Below, piece after piece: positions 26,589-37,012 of a DNA stretch of 64,000 nt. The notes under the pieces are model-generated. The model saw only the letters and a program-made list of their open reading frames with translations, was not told the origin of the DNA and searched no databases. Within the stretch, counting starts at the first letter, position 1, and each line of letters starts with the position of its first letter. The stretch spans positions 2,418,001 through 2,482,000 of the forward strand of contig NZ_JAYEER010000004.1 of NCBI RefSeq assembly GCF_034653355.1, in the 5' to 3' direction. The DNA comes from Nitrospirillum sp034653355 (GTDB lineage: Bacteria; Pseudomonadota; Alphaproteobacteria; Azospirillales; Azospirillaceae). The position numbers were made by a program, and so were the translations under genes.

Positions 26589-27212
26589 ATGGACAGGAAC
26601 GAACCAGCAGGCGCCCGCAGCAGCACTGTGGAGCGCAAGACCAAGGAAACGCAGATCAGCGTGACCGTGGATCTCGACGGCACCGGCCGGTACGACGTGT
26701 CGACCGGCATCGGCTTTCTTGACCACATGCTGGAGCAGCTGTCGCGCCATTCGCTCATCGACCTGACGGTGCGCGCGGTGGGCGACCTGCATATCGATTT
26801 CCACCATACGACCGAGGATACCGGCATCGCCATCGGCGAGGCCGTGGCCAAGGCCCTGGGCGACCGGCGCGGCATCAACCGCTATGGCCACGCCTACATC
26901 CCCATGGATGAGACGCTGACCCGCGCGGCCATCGACCTGTCCAACCGGCCCTACCTGATCTGGAAGGTCCATTTCACCCGTGACAAGCTGGGTGAGATGG
27001 ACACGGAACTGTTCAAGGAATGGTTCCAGGCCTTCGCCTTCGCCGCCGGTGCCACCCTGCACATGGAAAACCTGTACGGGGAGAACAACCACCACATCGT
27101 GGAGAGTTGTTACAAGGCCCTGGCCCGGGCCCTGCGCGCCGCCATCGAGATCGACCCGCGCAAGGCCGACGCCGTGCCCTCCACCAAGGGCGTGCTGGGC
27201 GGTTCGCTCTGA
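26589..27212 (+). CDS. hisB: Imidazoleglycerol-phosphate dehydratase
   Basis: This 207-residue monofunctional HisB dehydrates imidazoleglycerol phosphate to imidazoleacetol phosphate. The duplicated metal-binding motifs are present: GIGFLDHMLEQLSRHS with HHTTEDTGIAIG, then YGHAYIPMDE and GENNHHIVESCYKALARALR. The ATG at 26589 gives the normal N-terminus; a GTG two codons earlier is possible. It is the first gene of the his cluster, divergent from hslV. Confidence 0.96.
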   Translation: MDRNEPAGARSSTVERKTKETQISVTVDLDGTGRYDVSTGIGFLDHMLEQLSRHSLIDLTVRAVGDLHIDFHHTTEDTGIAIGEAVAKALGDRRGINRYGHAYIPMDETLTRAAIDLSNRPYLIWKVHFTRDKLGEMDTELFKEWFQAFAFAAGATLHMENLYGENNHHIVESCYKALARALRAAIEIDPRKADAVPSTKGVLGGSL

Positions 27213-27243
27213 TCCTTCCTTTCCGTTACAGGGTTCGCCTCAT

Positions 27244-27909
27244 ATGACCGCGACCTCTTCCGCCTCCGTGGCGCTCATCGACTACGGTTCCGGCAACCTG
27301 CGATCCGCCGCCAAGGCCGTGGAGCGCGCGGCGCAGGACGCGGGGTACCATGGGCTGACCGTCACCGTCACGGCCGACCCCGACGCCATCGCCCGGGCCG
27401 ACCGCATCATCCTGCCGGGGGTGGGCGCCTTCGCCGACTGCATGGGCGGCCTGTTGGCCGTGGACGGCCTCAAGGCCGCGCTGGAAGAGGCGGTGATCCG
27501 CCGGGGCCAACCTTTCCTGGGCATCTGCGTCGGCATGCAGCTGATGGCGCGCGAGGGTCGCGAACACGGTGTGCACCCAGGCCTGGGCTGGATCGATGCG
27601 GTTGTGGAACGACTGACGCCGGCCGACCCCGCGCTGAAGATCCCGCACATGGGTTGGAACGAGCTGGTGCTGGACCAGGCGGACCACCCGCTGCTGGCCG
27701 GCATCGCGGCCGGGTCCCACGTCTATTTCGTCCATTCCTATGGCCTGAAGGTGGGCGACCCCGCCCTGCTGAAGGCCCATGCCGACTACGCCGGGCCCAT
27801 CCCCGCCCTGGTGGGCCGCGACAATCTGGCCGGCACCCAGTTCCATCCGGAGAAAAGCCAGGCCACGGGCCTGAAGCTGATCGCCAATTTCCTGGCCTGG
27901 ACGCCCTGA
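27244..27909 (+). CDS. hisH: Imidazole glycerol phosphate synthase, glutaminase subunit
   Basis: This 221-residue class I glutamine amidotransferase supplies ammonia to HisF. It starts ALIDYGSGNLRS after a short leader. The catalytic Cys is in FLGICVGMQLM, and the His-Glu pair is in GTQFHPEKSQ near the C-terminus. It begins 31 bp after hisB. The open frame starts much further upstream inside hisB, but the ATG at 27244 gives the family length. Confidence 0.96.
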   Translation: MTATSSASVALIDYGSGNLRSAAKAVERAAQDAGYHGLTVTVTADPDAIARADRIILPGVGAFADCMGGLLAVDGLKAALEEAVIRRGQPFLGICVGMQLMAREGREHGVHPGLGWIDAVVERLTPADPALKIPHMGWNELVLDQADHPLLAGIAAGSHVYFVHSYGLKVGDPALLKAHADYAGPIPALVGRDNLAGTQFHPEKSQATGLKLIANFLAWTP

Positions 27910-27993
27910 TCCCGGCGCCCCGGCCATAAAGCGCGGCCATCCGCCGTTCCCCCGGGCGCCGTTCACGCCCATTGCCCGAGTTCGAGGTTGCCC

Positions 27994-28587
27994 ATGACCG
28001 GTGCCCATCAGCCGGCCGCCCCCGACGCCCAGATCACCGTGGAGGTGGTGGAACGCATCCGCCCCGGCGACATGGACGACCTGTGCGACGCCGCCGACCT
28101 GGCCATCCGCGACGGCGGCGGCTTCGGCTGGGTGACGCCCCCCGCGCGCGAGGCCATGGAGCGCTATTGGAAAGGCGTGATGGTCGTGCCGGAGCGCACC
28201 CTGGTGGTGGGCCGGCTGGACGGGGTCATCGCCGGATCCGCCCAGCTGGTGCGCCCCACCCGCAACAATGAGGCGCAGAGCTTCGCCTGCACCCTGACCA
28301 CCAGCTTCGTCGCCCCGTGGGGGCGCGGCCACGGCCTGGCCCGGGCGTTGACCCTGAGGGTGGAGGAGGAGGCGCGCAAGGCCGGTTTCCGTATCCTGAA
28401 CCTGGATGTGCGCGCCACCCAGGGTGCCGCCATCGCGCTGTACCGCGCCCTGGGTTACATCGAATGGGGCCGCCATCCCCACTATGCGCGGGTGGACGGG
28501 CGGGACGTGCCCGGCCTGTTCTTCTACAAGGATTTGACTGAACCCAGCCGGCAGGAAGACCGGCCCCAAGACATCAAGCGGGACTAG
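27994..28587 (+). CDS. GNAT family N-acetyltransferase within the his operon
   Basis: This 197-residue GNAT-fold protein has the acetyl-CoA binding segment as VAPWGRGHGLARALTLRVEEEARK (R/Q-x-x-G-x-G/A type). It then has the beta5 region LNLDVRATQGAAIALYRALGYIEWG that ends most GNAT domains. The ATG at 27994 has GAGG 6 nt upstream. It sits between hisH and hisA, only 8 bp before hisA, so it is co-transcribed with histidine biosynthesis. Its substrate is unknown, and nothing in the histidine pathway requires it; similar insertions occur in related alphaproteobacteria as far as I recall. Confidence 0.85.
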   Translation: MTGAHQPAAPDAQITVEVVERIRPGDMDDLCDAADLAIRDGGGFGWVTPPAREAMERYWKGVMVVPERTLVVGRLDGVIAGSAQLVRPTRNNEAQSFACTLTTSFVAPWGRGHGLARALTLRVEEEARKAGFRILNLDVRATQGAAIALYRALGYIEWGRHPHYARVDGRDVPGLFFYKDLTEPSRQEDRPQDIKRD

Positions 28588-28595
28588 GGCGAACC

Positions 28596-29336
28596 ATGAT
28601 CATTTATCCGGCCATCGACCTTAAGGACGGCGCCTGCGTGCGCCTGGTGCGCGGCGACATGGACCAGGCGACGGTGTTCAACACCGACCCGGCCGACCAG
28701 GCGGCGCGGTTCGCGGCCCAGGGCTTCGAATGGCTGCATCTGGTCGACCTGAACGGCGCCTTCGCCGGCCGGCCGGTCAACGGCGACGCCGTGGCCGCCA
28801 TCCTGAACCGGGTGAAGCTGCCGGTGCAACTGGGCGGCGGCATCCGCGACATCGCCACCATCGAGGACTGGCTGAAGCGCGGGGTGGAGCGGGTGATCCT
28901 GGGCACCATCGCCGTGCGCGATCCCGACCTGGTGAAACAGGCCTGCCGCCTGTTCCCCGGCCGCGTGGCCGTGGGCATCGACGCCCGCGACGGCCGCGTG
29001 GCGGTGGAAGGCTGGGCCGAGGCCTCGGACGTCACCGCCCTGGACCTGGCGCTGAAGTTCGAGGACGCGGGCGTGGCCGCCATCATCTACACCGACATCG
29101 ACCGCGACGGCGCCCTGGGCGGCGTGAACGTGGAGGCGACGGCCGACCTGGCCTCGCACCTGACCACGCCGGTCATCGCCTCGGGCGGGGTGTCCAGCAT
29201 CGCCGACCTGGCCGCCCTGAAGCGACAGGAGGACACGGGCATCACCGGCGTCATCTGCGGCCGCGCCCTGTATGACGGGCGCATCGACCCCGTGGCGGCG
29301 CTGGGCCTGCTGAACCGCCCCAAGGGAGAGGTCTGA
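28596..29336 (+). CDS. hisA: ProFAR isomerase HisA
   Basis: This 246-residue TIM barrel carries out the Amadori rearrangement of ProFAR in histidine biosynthesis. The first catalytic Asp is in MIIYPAIDLKDG and the second in IYTDIDRDGALGGVN. Phosphate-binding loops LGGGIRD and ASGGVSSIADL are present. It overlaps hisF by one base (TGATG). Paralogous to the next gene. Confidence 0.97.
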   Translation: MIIYPAIDLKDGACVRLVRGDMDQATVFNTDPADQAARFAAQGFEWLHLVDLNGAFAGRPVNGDAVAAILNRVKLPVQLGGGIRDIATIEDWLKRGVERVILGTIAVRDPDLVKQACRLFPGRVAVGIDARDGRVAVEGWAEASDVTALDLALKFEDAGVAAIIYTDIDRDGALGGVNVEATADLASHLTTPVIASGGVSSIADLAALKRQEDTGITGVICGRALYDGRIDPVAALGLLNRPKGEV

Positions 29337-30097
29337 TGCTGAAGCGCCGCATCATCCCCTGCCTGGACGTGAAGGACGGGCGCGTGGTCAAGGGCGTCAA
29401 CTTCGTCGATCTGGTGGACGCCGGCGATCCCGTGGAGCAGGCGCGCCTGTACGACGCCGCCGGCGCGGACGAGCTGACCTTCCTGGACATCACCGCCAGC
29501 CATGAAGGCCGGGACACCATCTTCGACGTCGTGCGCCGCACGGCGGAGCAGGTGTTCATGCCCCTGACGGTGGGCGGTGGCGTGCGCACGGTGGAGGACA
29601 TCCGCAAGCTGCTGCTGGCCGGCGCCGACAAGGTGTCGATCAACAGCGCCGCCGTCAGCCGGCCCGAATTCGTGCGCGAGGCGGCGCGGAAGTTCGGCGC
29701 CCAATGCGTGGTGGTGGGCATCGACGCCAAGCGCGATGCCGGCGGGCGTTGGGGGGTCTACACGCATGGCGGCCGCAAGGAGACGGGGCTGGACGCGGTG
29801 GAATGGGCGCGCCGCATGGCGGAATATGGCGCCGGGGAAATCCTGCTGACCTCCATGGACCGCGACGGCACCAAGAGCGGGTTCGACCTGGACCTGACCC
29901 GCGCCGTGGCCGACGCCGTGCCCGTGCCGGTCATCGCCTCGGGCGGTGTCGGCACCCTGGACCATCTGGTGGACGGCGTGACCCGGGGCCATGCCTCGGC
30001 CGTGCTGGCCGCCAGCATCTTCCATTTCGGCACCTATTCCATCGCCCAGGCCAAGGCCCACATGGCCGCCGCCGGCATTCCCATGCGCGGGGTGTGA
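29336..30097 (+). CDS. hisF: Imidazole glycerol phosphate synthase, cyclase subunit
   Basis: This 253-residue TIM barrel uses ammonia from HisH to close the imidazole ring, releasing AICAR. The catalytic Asp residues are in RIIPCLDVKDGRVVKG and LTSMDRDGTKSGFD. Phosphate loops are VGGGVRTVED and ASGGVGTLDHL. The start overlaps the hisA stop, and hisE follows 4 bp after the stop. Confidence 0.97.
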   Translation: MLKRRIIPCLDVKDGRVVKGVNFVDLVDAGDPVEQARLYDAAGADELTFLDITASHEGRDTIFDVVRRTAEQVFMPLTVGGGVRTVEDIRKLLLAGADKVSINSAAVSRPEFVREAARKFGAQCVVVGIDAKRDAGGRWGVYTHGGRKETGLDAVEWARRMAEYGAGEILLTSMDRDGTKSGFDLDLTRAVADAVPVPVIASGGVGTLDHLVDGVTRGHASAVLAASIFHFGTYSIAQAKAHMAAAGIPMRGV

Positions 30098-30101
30098 CCC
30101 C

Positions 30102-30434
30102 ATGGCGGCCAAGACCAAGGGCGATCCGCTTAAGGACCTCTACGCCACCATCCTGGCGCGCAAGGGCGCCGACCCCGAAACCTCGCACACCGCCCGGCTG
30201 TTGAGCCGGGGCACCGCCAAGATCGCCCAGAAGGTGGGCGAGGAGGCGGTGGAGGCGGTGATCGAGGCCATGCGGGGCGACCGCGACAAGCTGGCCTCGG
30301 AATCGGCCGACCTGCTCTATCATCTGCTGGTGCTGTGGGCCGATGCCGGCCTGACGCCGGACGACATCTATGCCGTGCTGGCCGCCCGCCAGGGCATCAG
30401 CGGCATCGAGGAAAAGAAGAACCGCAAGGGCTGA
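30102..30434 (+). CDS. hisE: Phosphoribosyl-ATP diphosphatase
   Basis: This 110-residue helical HisE removes pyrophosphate from phosphoribosyl-ATP. The MazG-like metal site is visible as KVGEEAVEAVIEAMRGD followed by ESADLLYHLLVLW. It is the last his gene of this cluster; hisG, hisD, hisC and hisI are elsewhere. A repeat copy separates it from hinT. Confidence 0.95.
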   Translation: MAAKTKGDPLKDLYATILARKGADPETSHTARLLSRGTAKIAQKVGEEAVEAVIEAMRGDRDKLASESADLLYHLLVLWADAGLTPDDIYAVLAARQGISGIEEKKNRKG

Positions 30435-30454
30435 CGCGCCTCGTGGTAGTTTCA

Positions 30455-30545
30455 GGCCGGCGACCGCCGGCCCCGGAGTGAGCACCGAAGGGCGGAGCGA
30501 GGACAAGCCAAGGCCACGGACGTGGCCGCCCGGCGCCTGAGGGAG
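30455..30545 (+). repeat. Dispersed palindromic repeat, copy B, ending in the hinT ribosome binding site
   Basis: This copy contains GGAGTGAGCACCG, GGAGCGAGGACAAGCCAAGG, a GGCCACG-GA-CGTGGCC hairpin and the ending CCCGGCGCCTGAGGGA. It fills nearly the whole gap between hisE and hinT. The terminal GAGGGA lies about 9 nt before the hinT ATG and must serve as its Shine-Dalgarno sequence. Confidence 0.8.
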
Positions 30546-30554
30546 ACTTAAAAT

Positions 30555-30917
30555 ATGTCCTATGACACGAACAACATCTTCGCCCGCATCCTGCGCGGCG
30601 AGATCCCGTGCAAAAAGGCTTATGAGGACGACCACGTCCTGGCTTTCCACGACATCCACCCGCAGGCGCCCACCCACATCCTGGTGGTGCCCAAGGGCGC
30701 CTATGTCAGCGCCGCTGATTTCGGCGCCCAGGCCAGCGACGCCGAGATCGCCGCCTTCACCCGGGCCGTGAGCCGCATCGCCGCCGAGGCGGGGGTGGAG
30801 GGCTCAGGCTACCGCCTGATCTCCAACCACGGCCCCGACAGCCACCAGGAAGTGCCGCACTACCATGTGCACATCCTGGGCGGCCGCCCGCTGGGGCGGC
30901 TGGTGACGCCGTTGTAG
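30555..30917 (+). CDS. hinT: Histidine triad nucleotide-binding protein (HinT)
   Basis: This 120-residue HIT-family purine nucleoside phosphoramidase has the triad motif HYHVHILGGRPLG near the C-terminus. The N-terminal block IFARILRGEIPCKKAYEDDHVLAFHDIHPQAPTHILVVPK is typical of HinT. It follows the his cluster and ends in a clear terminator. It may be read through from the his operon, since no terminator was seen after hisE. Its ribosome binding site is the end of a dispersed repeat. Confidence 0.95.
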   Translation: MSYDTNNIFARILRGEIPCKKAYEDDHVLAFHDIHPQAPTHILVVPKGAYVSAADFGAQASDAEIAAFTRAVSRIAAEAGVEGSGYRLISNHGPDSHQEVPHYHVHILGGRPLGRLVTPL

Positions 30918-30942
30918 GCTGTCCCCCGTCGACGAAAGGGAA

Positions 30943-30974
30943 GGCCGCCGGACGTGGTTTCGGCGGCCTTTTTC
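30943..30974 (+). terminator. Terminator after hinT
   Basis: GGCCGCCG and CGGCGGCC form an 8-bp stem around a ten-base loop, followed by TTTTTCTT. It closes the his/hinT unit. Confidence 0.9.
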
Positions 30975-31013
30975 TTATTCCGCCTTACGGAGGGTGGTAT
31001 GTGCCACGCCAAT

Positions 31014-31036
31014 AAGATGCATTTGACAAGCATCAA
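31014..31036 (+). promoter_or_regulatory. NsrR-type box upstream of hmp
   Basis: AAGATGCATTT, one base, then ACAAGCATCAA. The left half matches the NsrR half-site consensus (AAGATGYATTT) completely and the right half at 7 of 11 positions. It lies 115 bp before the flavohemoglobin start, the usual NsrR target. No nsrR gene is in the window. Confidence 0.6.
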
Positions 31037-31054
31037 TATCGCTGGCAGAAATAG

Positions 31055-31071
31055 ATTCATTCGAAATGAAT
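31055..31071. promoter_or_regulatory. Second inverted repeat upstream of hmp
   Basis: ATTCATT-CGA-AATGAAT is a perfect 7-bp inverted repeat 80 bp before the hmp start. It could be a second operator for a nitric-oxide-responsive regulator or overlap the promoter. Confidence 0.45.
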
Positions 31072-31150
31072 GATTATCCGCGTGATGGTTGCCCCGCCGG
31101 CCCACCAGTCGGCCGCATGGACCAACCCATCCCTTCCCCAGGAGCACGAC

Positions 31151-32364
31151 ATGCCAAAGCCGCTTAGCCCGGAAACCATCGCCGTGGTCAAGGCCACGGC
31201 GCCGCTGCTGGCCGAACACGGCCCCACCATCACCAAGGCCATGTACCGCCGCCTGTTCCAGGACGACCACATCCGCGCCCTGTTCAATCACGCCAACCAG
31301 GGCGAGAACGGGGCGCAGGTGCATGCCCTGGCCGGCGCTATCCTGGCTTATGCCCGCAACATCGAAAACCTGGGCGCCCTGATCCCGGTGGTCGAGCGCG
31401 TCGCCCACAAGCACATCGGCTACCACATCCTGCCGGAGCATTATCCCTATGTGGCGACCGCCCTGCTGGGCGCCATCAAGGAGGTGCTGGGCGATGCCGC
31501 GACCGATACGGTGCTGAACGCCTGGGGGAGGCCTACTGGTTCCTGGCGGAGGTGCTGAAGGCGCGCGAGGCCGTGCTGCGCGACGGGATCGAGGCGCTGG
31601 ACGGTGGCTGGACCGGCTGGCGCAAGTTCACCGTGGCCGACAAGGTGCGCGAAAGCGGGGTCATCACCTCCTTCATCCTGCGGCCGGCGGATGGCGGCGC
31701 CGTGCCGCGGCACAAGCCGGGGCAATACCTGACCTTCCGCTTTCCCCTGGCCGACGGCACCGAAGTGAAGCGCAACTATTCCATCTCCTGCGCGCCGCAG
31801 GCCGGGCAGTACCGCATCTCCGTGAAGCGCGAGGCCAACGGCAACGGCGGCTCGCGCCATCTGCACGACCATGTCCAGGTGGGCGATGTCATCGAGGCCA
31901 CGCCACCGGCCGGCGACTTCTTCCTGGATGAGGCGCCGACGCGGCCGGTCATCCTGCTGTCGGGCGGCGTGGGCCTGACCCCCATGGTGAGCATGGTGGA
32001 GGAGATCGCCGCCCGGCACCCCGGCCTGGAGACGCATTACATCCACGGCGCGCTGAACGGCACCACCCACGCCATGGACGCGCACGTCCGGGATCTCGCC
32101 GCCCGGCATGCCAACATCAGGGTCGCCACCTTCTACAGCGACCCACACCCGCAAGACCGGCTGGGCGTCACCCATGATGGGGAAGGCTTCATCAACATCG
32201 ACTGGCTGCGGGAGAACACACCCCTGCACCAGGCTGACGTCTACCTGTGCGGACCCAAGCCCTTCCTGCGCACCTATCTCAGCGGCCTGGCGCTCGCCGG
32301 CGTCCCCGCCGACCATGTGCATTACGAGTTCTTTGGCCCAGCCGATGACCTGATCGCCGCGTGA
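31151..32364 (+). pseudogene. hmp: Flavohemoglobin (nitric oxide dioxygenase), single-base frameshift
   Basis: Two frames together encode a flavohemoglobin of about 404 residues. Frame one (31151-31527) gives the globin domain with VAHKHIGYHILPEHY, which carries the proximal His. Frame two gives the linker, the FAD-binding RNYSISCAP, the NAD-binding LSGGVGLTPMVSM and the C-terminal YLCGPKPF. The frame changes at a run of five G (31524-31528). With one more G the text reads LNAWGEAYWFLAEVLKARE, which fits the family without a gap. The total length is 3n+2, as expected for one missing base. The enzyme turns NO and oxygen into nitrate. Either the base is missing in the assembly or the gene is broken. 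Confidence 0.9.
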
Positions 32365-32375
32365 AGTCGACGCCT

Positions 32376-32415
32376 CAAAGAAAAGGCCGCCGGGATCGCC
32401 CCCTGGCGGCCTTTA
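32376..32415. terminator. Bidirectional terminator between hmp and the LOG gene
   Basis: GGCCGCC (32385-32391) pairs with GGCGGCC (32405-32411), with T-rich sequence after the stem on both strands. It serves the two convergent genes. Confidence 0.8.
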
Positions 32416-32434
32416 TGTCTCGAAGATCCGGCGC

Positions 32435-33016
32435 TCAGCGCTCGTCCGCCTTGATCCACTTAGGTACGGCCGGGGGCTCATAGGCGCGCAGCTTGTCCAG
32501 AAGGTCCTCGGCCGTGGTGGCCGCCACCAGCATGTCACGGTGGTTCTGCTTCATGAAGCCAGAGGCCACCACGCCGTCCAGGAATCCGGTCAGGCCGTCG
32601 TAAAAGCCGGCGACGTTATAGATGCCGCAGGGCTTCTGGTGGTGGCCCAGCTGGGCCCAGGTCCACACCTCGAACAGTTCCTCGAAGGTGCCGATGCCGC
32701 CGGGCAGGGCGATGAAGCCATCCGACAGCTCCGCCATCAGGGCCTTGCGCTCGTGCATGGAGGCGACGACGCGCAGGTCGGTCAGACCGGCGTGGGCGAT
32801 TTCCTTCTTCTTCAAGGATTCCGGGATGACGCCGATGACATGGCCTCCCGCCTCCAGCACGGCGTCGGCCACGGCCCCCATGAGGCCGACGGAGGCGCCG
32901 CCGTAGACCAGCCCGATATCGGCGGCGGCCAGCAACCGGCCCAGGCCGCGCGCGGCCTCAAGGTACCGCGGATCGAAACCGGGGCTGGAGCCGCAGAACA
33001 CGCACAGACGCTTCAT
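32435..33016 (-). CDS. LOG family protein (cytokinin riboside 5'-monophosphate phosphoribohydrolase type)
   Basis: This 193-residue Rossmann-like protein has the LOG signatures CVFCGSSPG at the N-terminus, YGGASVGLMGAVADA and PGGIGTFEELFEVWTW, the last two forming the nucleotide and catalytic site. Family members release the base from nucleoside 5'-monophosphates. In a plant-associated bacterium it could produce cytokinin, but many LOG proteins act on AMP or have housekeeping roles. The ATG at 33016 gives the standard start MKRLCVFCGS. Confidence 0.9.
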   Translation of the reverse strand: MKRLCVFCGSSPGFDPRYLEAARGLGRLLAAADIGLVYGGASVGLMGAVADAVLEAGGHVIGVIPESLKKKEIAHAGLTDLRVVASMHERKALMAELSDGFIALPGGIGTFEELFEVWTWAQLGHHQKPCGIYNVAGFYDGLTGFLDGVVASGFMKQNHRDMLVAATTAEDLLDKLRAYEPPAVPKWIKADER

Positions 33017-33098
33017 GATCTTCCCCAAAAGGAAACGCCGGCGCGTCACCCCCAAAGACCTTGGCAGGAGGCGGCGCGCTGGCGCGATTCAACAACCC

Positions 33099-34235
33099 TT
33101 ATTCCTTCAGGTCGGCCCACAGCTCCTTCACCTTGGCGAAGAAGCCTTCCGATTCGGGGTGGGTGCCACCCTTCTCTTCCCCGGCCTTCTCGAACTCGCG
33201 CAGCAGCTCCTGCTGGCGCTTGGTCAGGTTGACGGGGGTTTCCACCAGGGCCGTCACATACATGTCGCCGCGCTGGGTGCTGCGCAGGACGCTCATGCCC
33301 TTGCCCTTCAGGCGGAACTGGTGGCCGCTCTGGGTGCCCGGCGGGATGGAGACGCGGGCGCGGCTGCCGTCGATGGTCGGCACCTCGACCGTGCCGCCCA
33401 GGGCCGCCGTGGTCATGGGAATGGGCACCCGACACTGGATGTTGGCGCCGTCGCGGATGAACAGCGCGTGCGGGGTGATGGCCAGGAAGATGTACAGGTC
33501 GCCCGGGGGCGCCCCGCGGGCCCCGGCCTCGCCCTCGCCCGACAGGCGGATGCGGGTGCCGTCCTCGACACCGGCCGGGATGTTGACCTGCAGGGTCTTT
33601 TCCCTGCGCACGCGGCCATGGCCGCCACAGTTGCGGCAAGGGTCCTTGATGACGCGGCCGGCGCCGGCGCAGGCCGGGCAGGTGCGTTCGATGGTGAAGA
33701 AGCCCTGCTGCGCCCGCACCTTGCCCGCCCCGTTACAGGTGGGGCAGGTGACGGGCTGCGTGCCCGACTCGGCGCCGCTGCCGTTGCAGACCTCGCACGC
33801 GACCGAGGTCGGCACGCGCACGGTGGTGGAACTGCCCTTGAAGGCATCTTCCAGCGATATTTCCAGATTGTAGCGCAGGTCGCTGCCACGGCCCGGGCCT
33901 TGCCCACCGCCCCGGCGGCCGCCCATGAAGTCGCCGAACATCTCTTCAAAGATGTCGGCGAAGCCGCTGCCGAAATCGAAGCCGCCGGCGCCGGCCCGGC
34001 CGCCACCGTTCTCGAAGGCGGCATGGCCGAAGCGGTCGTAGGCCGCCCGCTTCTGCTCGTCCTTCAAGATCTCGTAGGCTTCGCTGACTTCCTTGAATTT
34101 CTGCTCGGCCGCCTTGTCGCCCTGATTGCGGTCAGGGTGATACTGCATGGCCAGCTTGCGGTACGCTTTTTTCAGGTCGTCGGCCGAGGCGGTCTTCGCC
34201 ACGCCCAGAAGTTCGTAATAATCCTGCTTCGCCAT
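33099..34235 (-). CDS. dnaJ: Chaperone protein DnaJ
   Basis: This 378-residue type I Hsp40 has a J domain with HPD (QYHPDRNQGD), then a Gly-rich stretch (GGGRAGAGGFDFGSGF). Four CxxCxGxG zinc-finger repeats follow: CEVCNGSG, CPTCNGAG, CPACAGAG and CRNCGGHG. The C-terminal substrate-binding part includes IPAGVEDGTRIRL. It lies 175 bp after dnaK on the same strand, separated by a strong hairpin. Confidence 0.97.
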   Translation of the reverse strand: MAKQDYYELLGVAKTASADDLKKAYRKLAMQYHPDRNQGDKAAEQKFKEVSEAYEILKDEQKRAAYDRFGHAAFENGGGRAGAGGFDFGSGFADIFEEMFGDFMGGRRGGGQGPGRGSDLRYNLEISLEDAFKGSSTTVRVPTSVACEVCNGSGAESGTQPVTCPTCNGAGKVRAQQGFFTIERTCPACAGAGRVIKDPCRNCGGHGRVRREKTLQVNIPAGVEDGTRIRLSGEGEAGARGAPPGDLYIFLAITPHALFIRDGANIQCRVPIPMTTAALGGTVEVPTIDGSRARVSIPPGTQSGHQFRLKGKGMSVLRSTQRGDMYVTALVETPVNLTKRQQELLREFEKAGEEKGGTHPESEGFFAKVKELWADLKE

Positions 34236-34302
34236 GTTTGGCCCTAAGCCCTTTCAGGGAATTGCCAGAAACCCGGGTGACGCTGATTTCCCCAAGGAAC
34301 CG

Positions 34303-34340
34303 GGGCCTGATGGCCCAGCCCCCTGATGGGGCTCAGGCCC
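34303..34340 (-). promoter_or_regulatory. Strong hairpin between dnaK and dnaJ
   Basis: The 38-base element has an outer stem GGGCCTGA/TCAGGCCC and an inner stem AGCCCC/GGGGCT with only a short bulge. It has no T run, so it is more likely an mRNA processing or stability element that lowers dnaJ expression relative to dnaK than a full terminator. Confidence 0.5.
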
Positions 34341-34410
34341 GCCCCCGGATTCCACCGGCGGACGGGCCCGATACCTGGTCAGTCATTGCCCGGATCGTCT
34401 TAAGAAAGAC

Positions 34411-36330
<1,920 letters not shown>

Positions 36331-37012
36331 AATTCTAACCCTTCCAATGTGGCAGACGCGCGACGGCCCTTCCGGCACCGGAGCGGTCCCCCTGTTAAAA
36401 CGGGACACGTTCAACACGATCATGGCGCGGCACCCGGTGGCGCCCGTCATGGCACGGCCCTCCCCATCCTGAAACGGGAGCGACCGCATCGCCACGCAGA
36501 TATAGGCAGCGCGAGGCCCGGCTGCAACCGGCTTTGCGGCCCCTGGACCCGGGAAACGCGGCCGCTCCACCCCTGGCCTATGTCCCGCTATTCCATAGCG
36601 CGTACGCGCCGCCGCGCGCGCCCTAGGCCAGCCCTGGGGGTGGCGCCTTGCCCCCACCACCACAGTTTGGGACGGGAAGTCCGGGCAACCGCCACCTGCT
36701 CTTCCCCCGACCAAGTTACAATTTGTCAGAAATTGGCGACGACAAGTGAATGTCGTGTGAATACCGGCGTAATCGTCCTTATCTTGAATTAACAGGGAAT
36801 TAACGGGCCGATTTACAGACCGTTATTGCTGCAAAATTATAATTTATTGCCGCGCACAACCAGCTTGGCATCGCGAGAGGTAGGATGGCGTATCGTTGGT
36901 TGAGGTTTTATTCTTCCTGTTGACTTGGCGCCCAAGATCTGTGCTGTAATTACTTCAGGGGTCGCCTGGACCCCCGGGCGAGGGGTCGCCCGCACTCTTG
37001 GGGCACAAAGTC
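36331..37012. other. Intergenic region upstream of dnaK
   Basis: About 680 bp without a supported gene. The left part holds the dnaK leader and promoter. The middle (36715-36860) is strikingly AT-rich for this genome. The right end has TTGACT near 36920 and TGTAAT near 36945 (19-bp spacing) as a weak promoter candidate for the small gene at 37013, and a doubled GGGGTCGCC next to it. Confidence 0.5.
36499..36527 (-). promoter_or_regulatory. Candidate dnaK promoter
   Basis: On the minus strand TTGCAG is followed after 17 bases by TATATC, inside CCTATATCT. This resembles the alphaproteobacterial heat-shock -10 pattern (CYTATNT). It would give a leader of about 160 nt. Confidence 0.4.

Noticed and set aside
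36331..36714. 128-codon extension upstream of DnaK
   Set aside because: No similarity, and it covers the promoter; DnaK starts at the conserved MSKVIGIDLGT.
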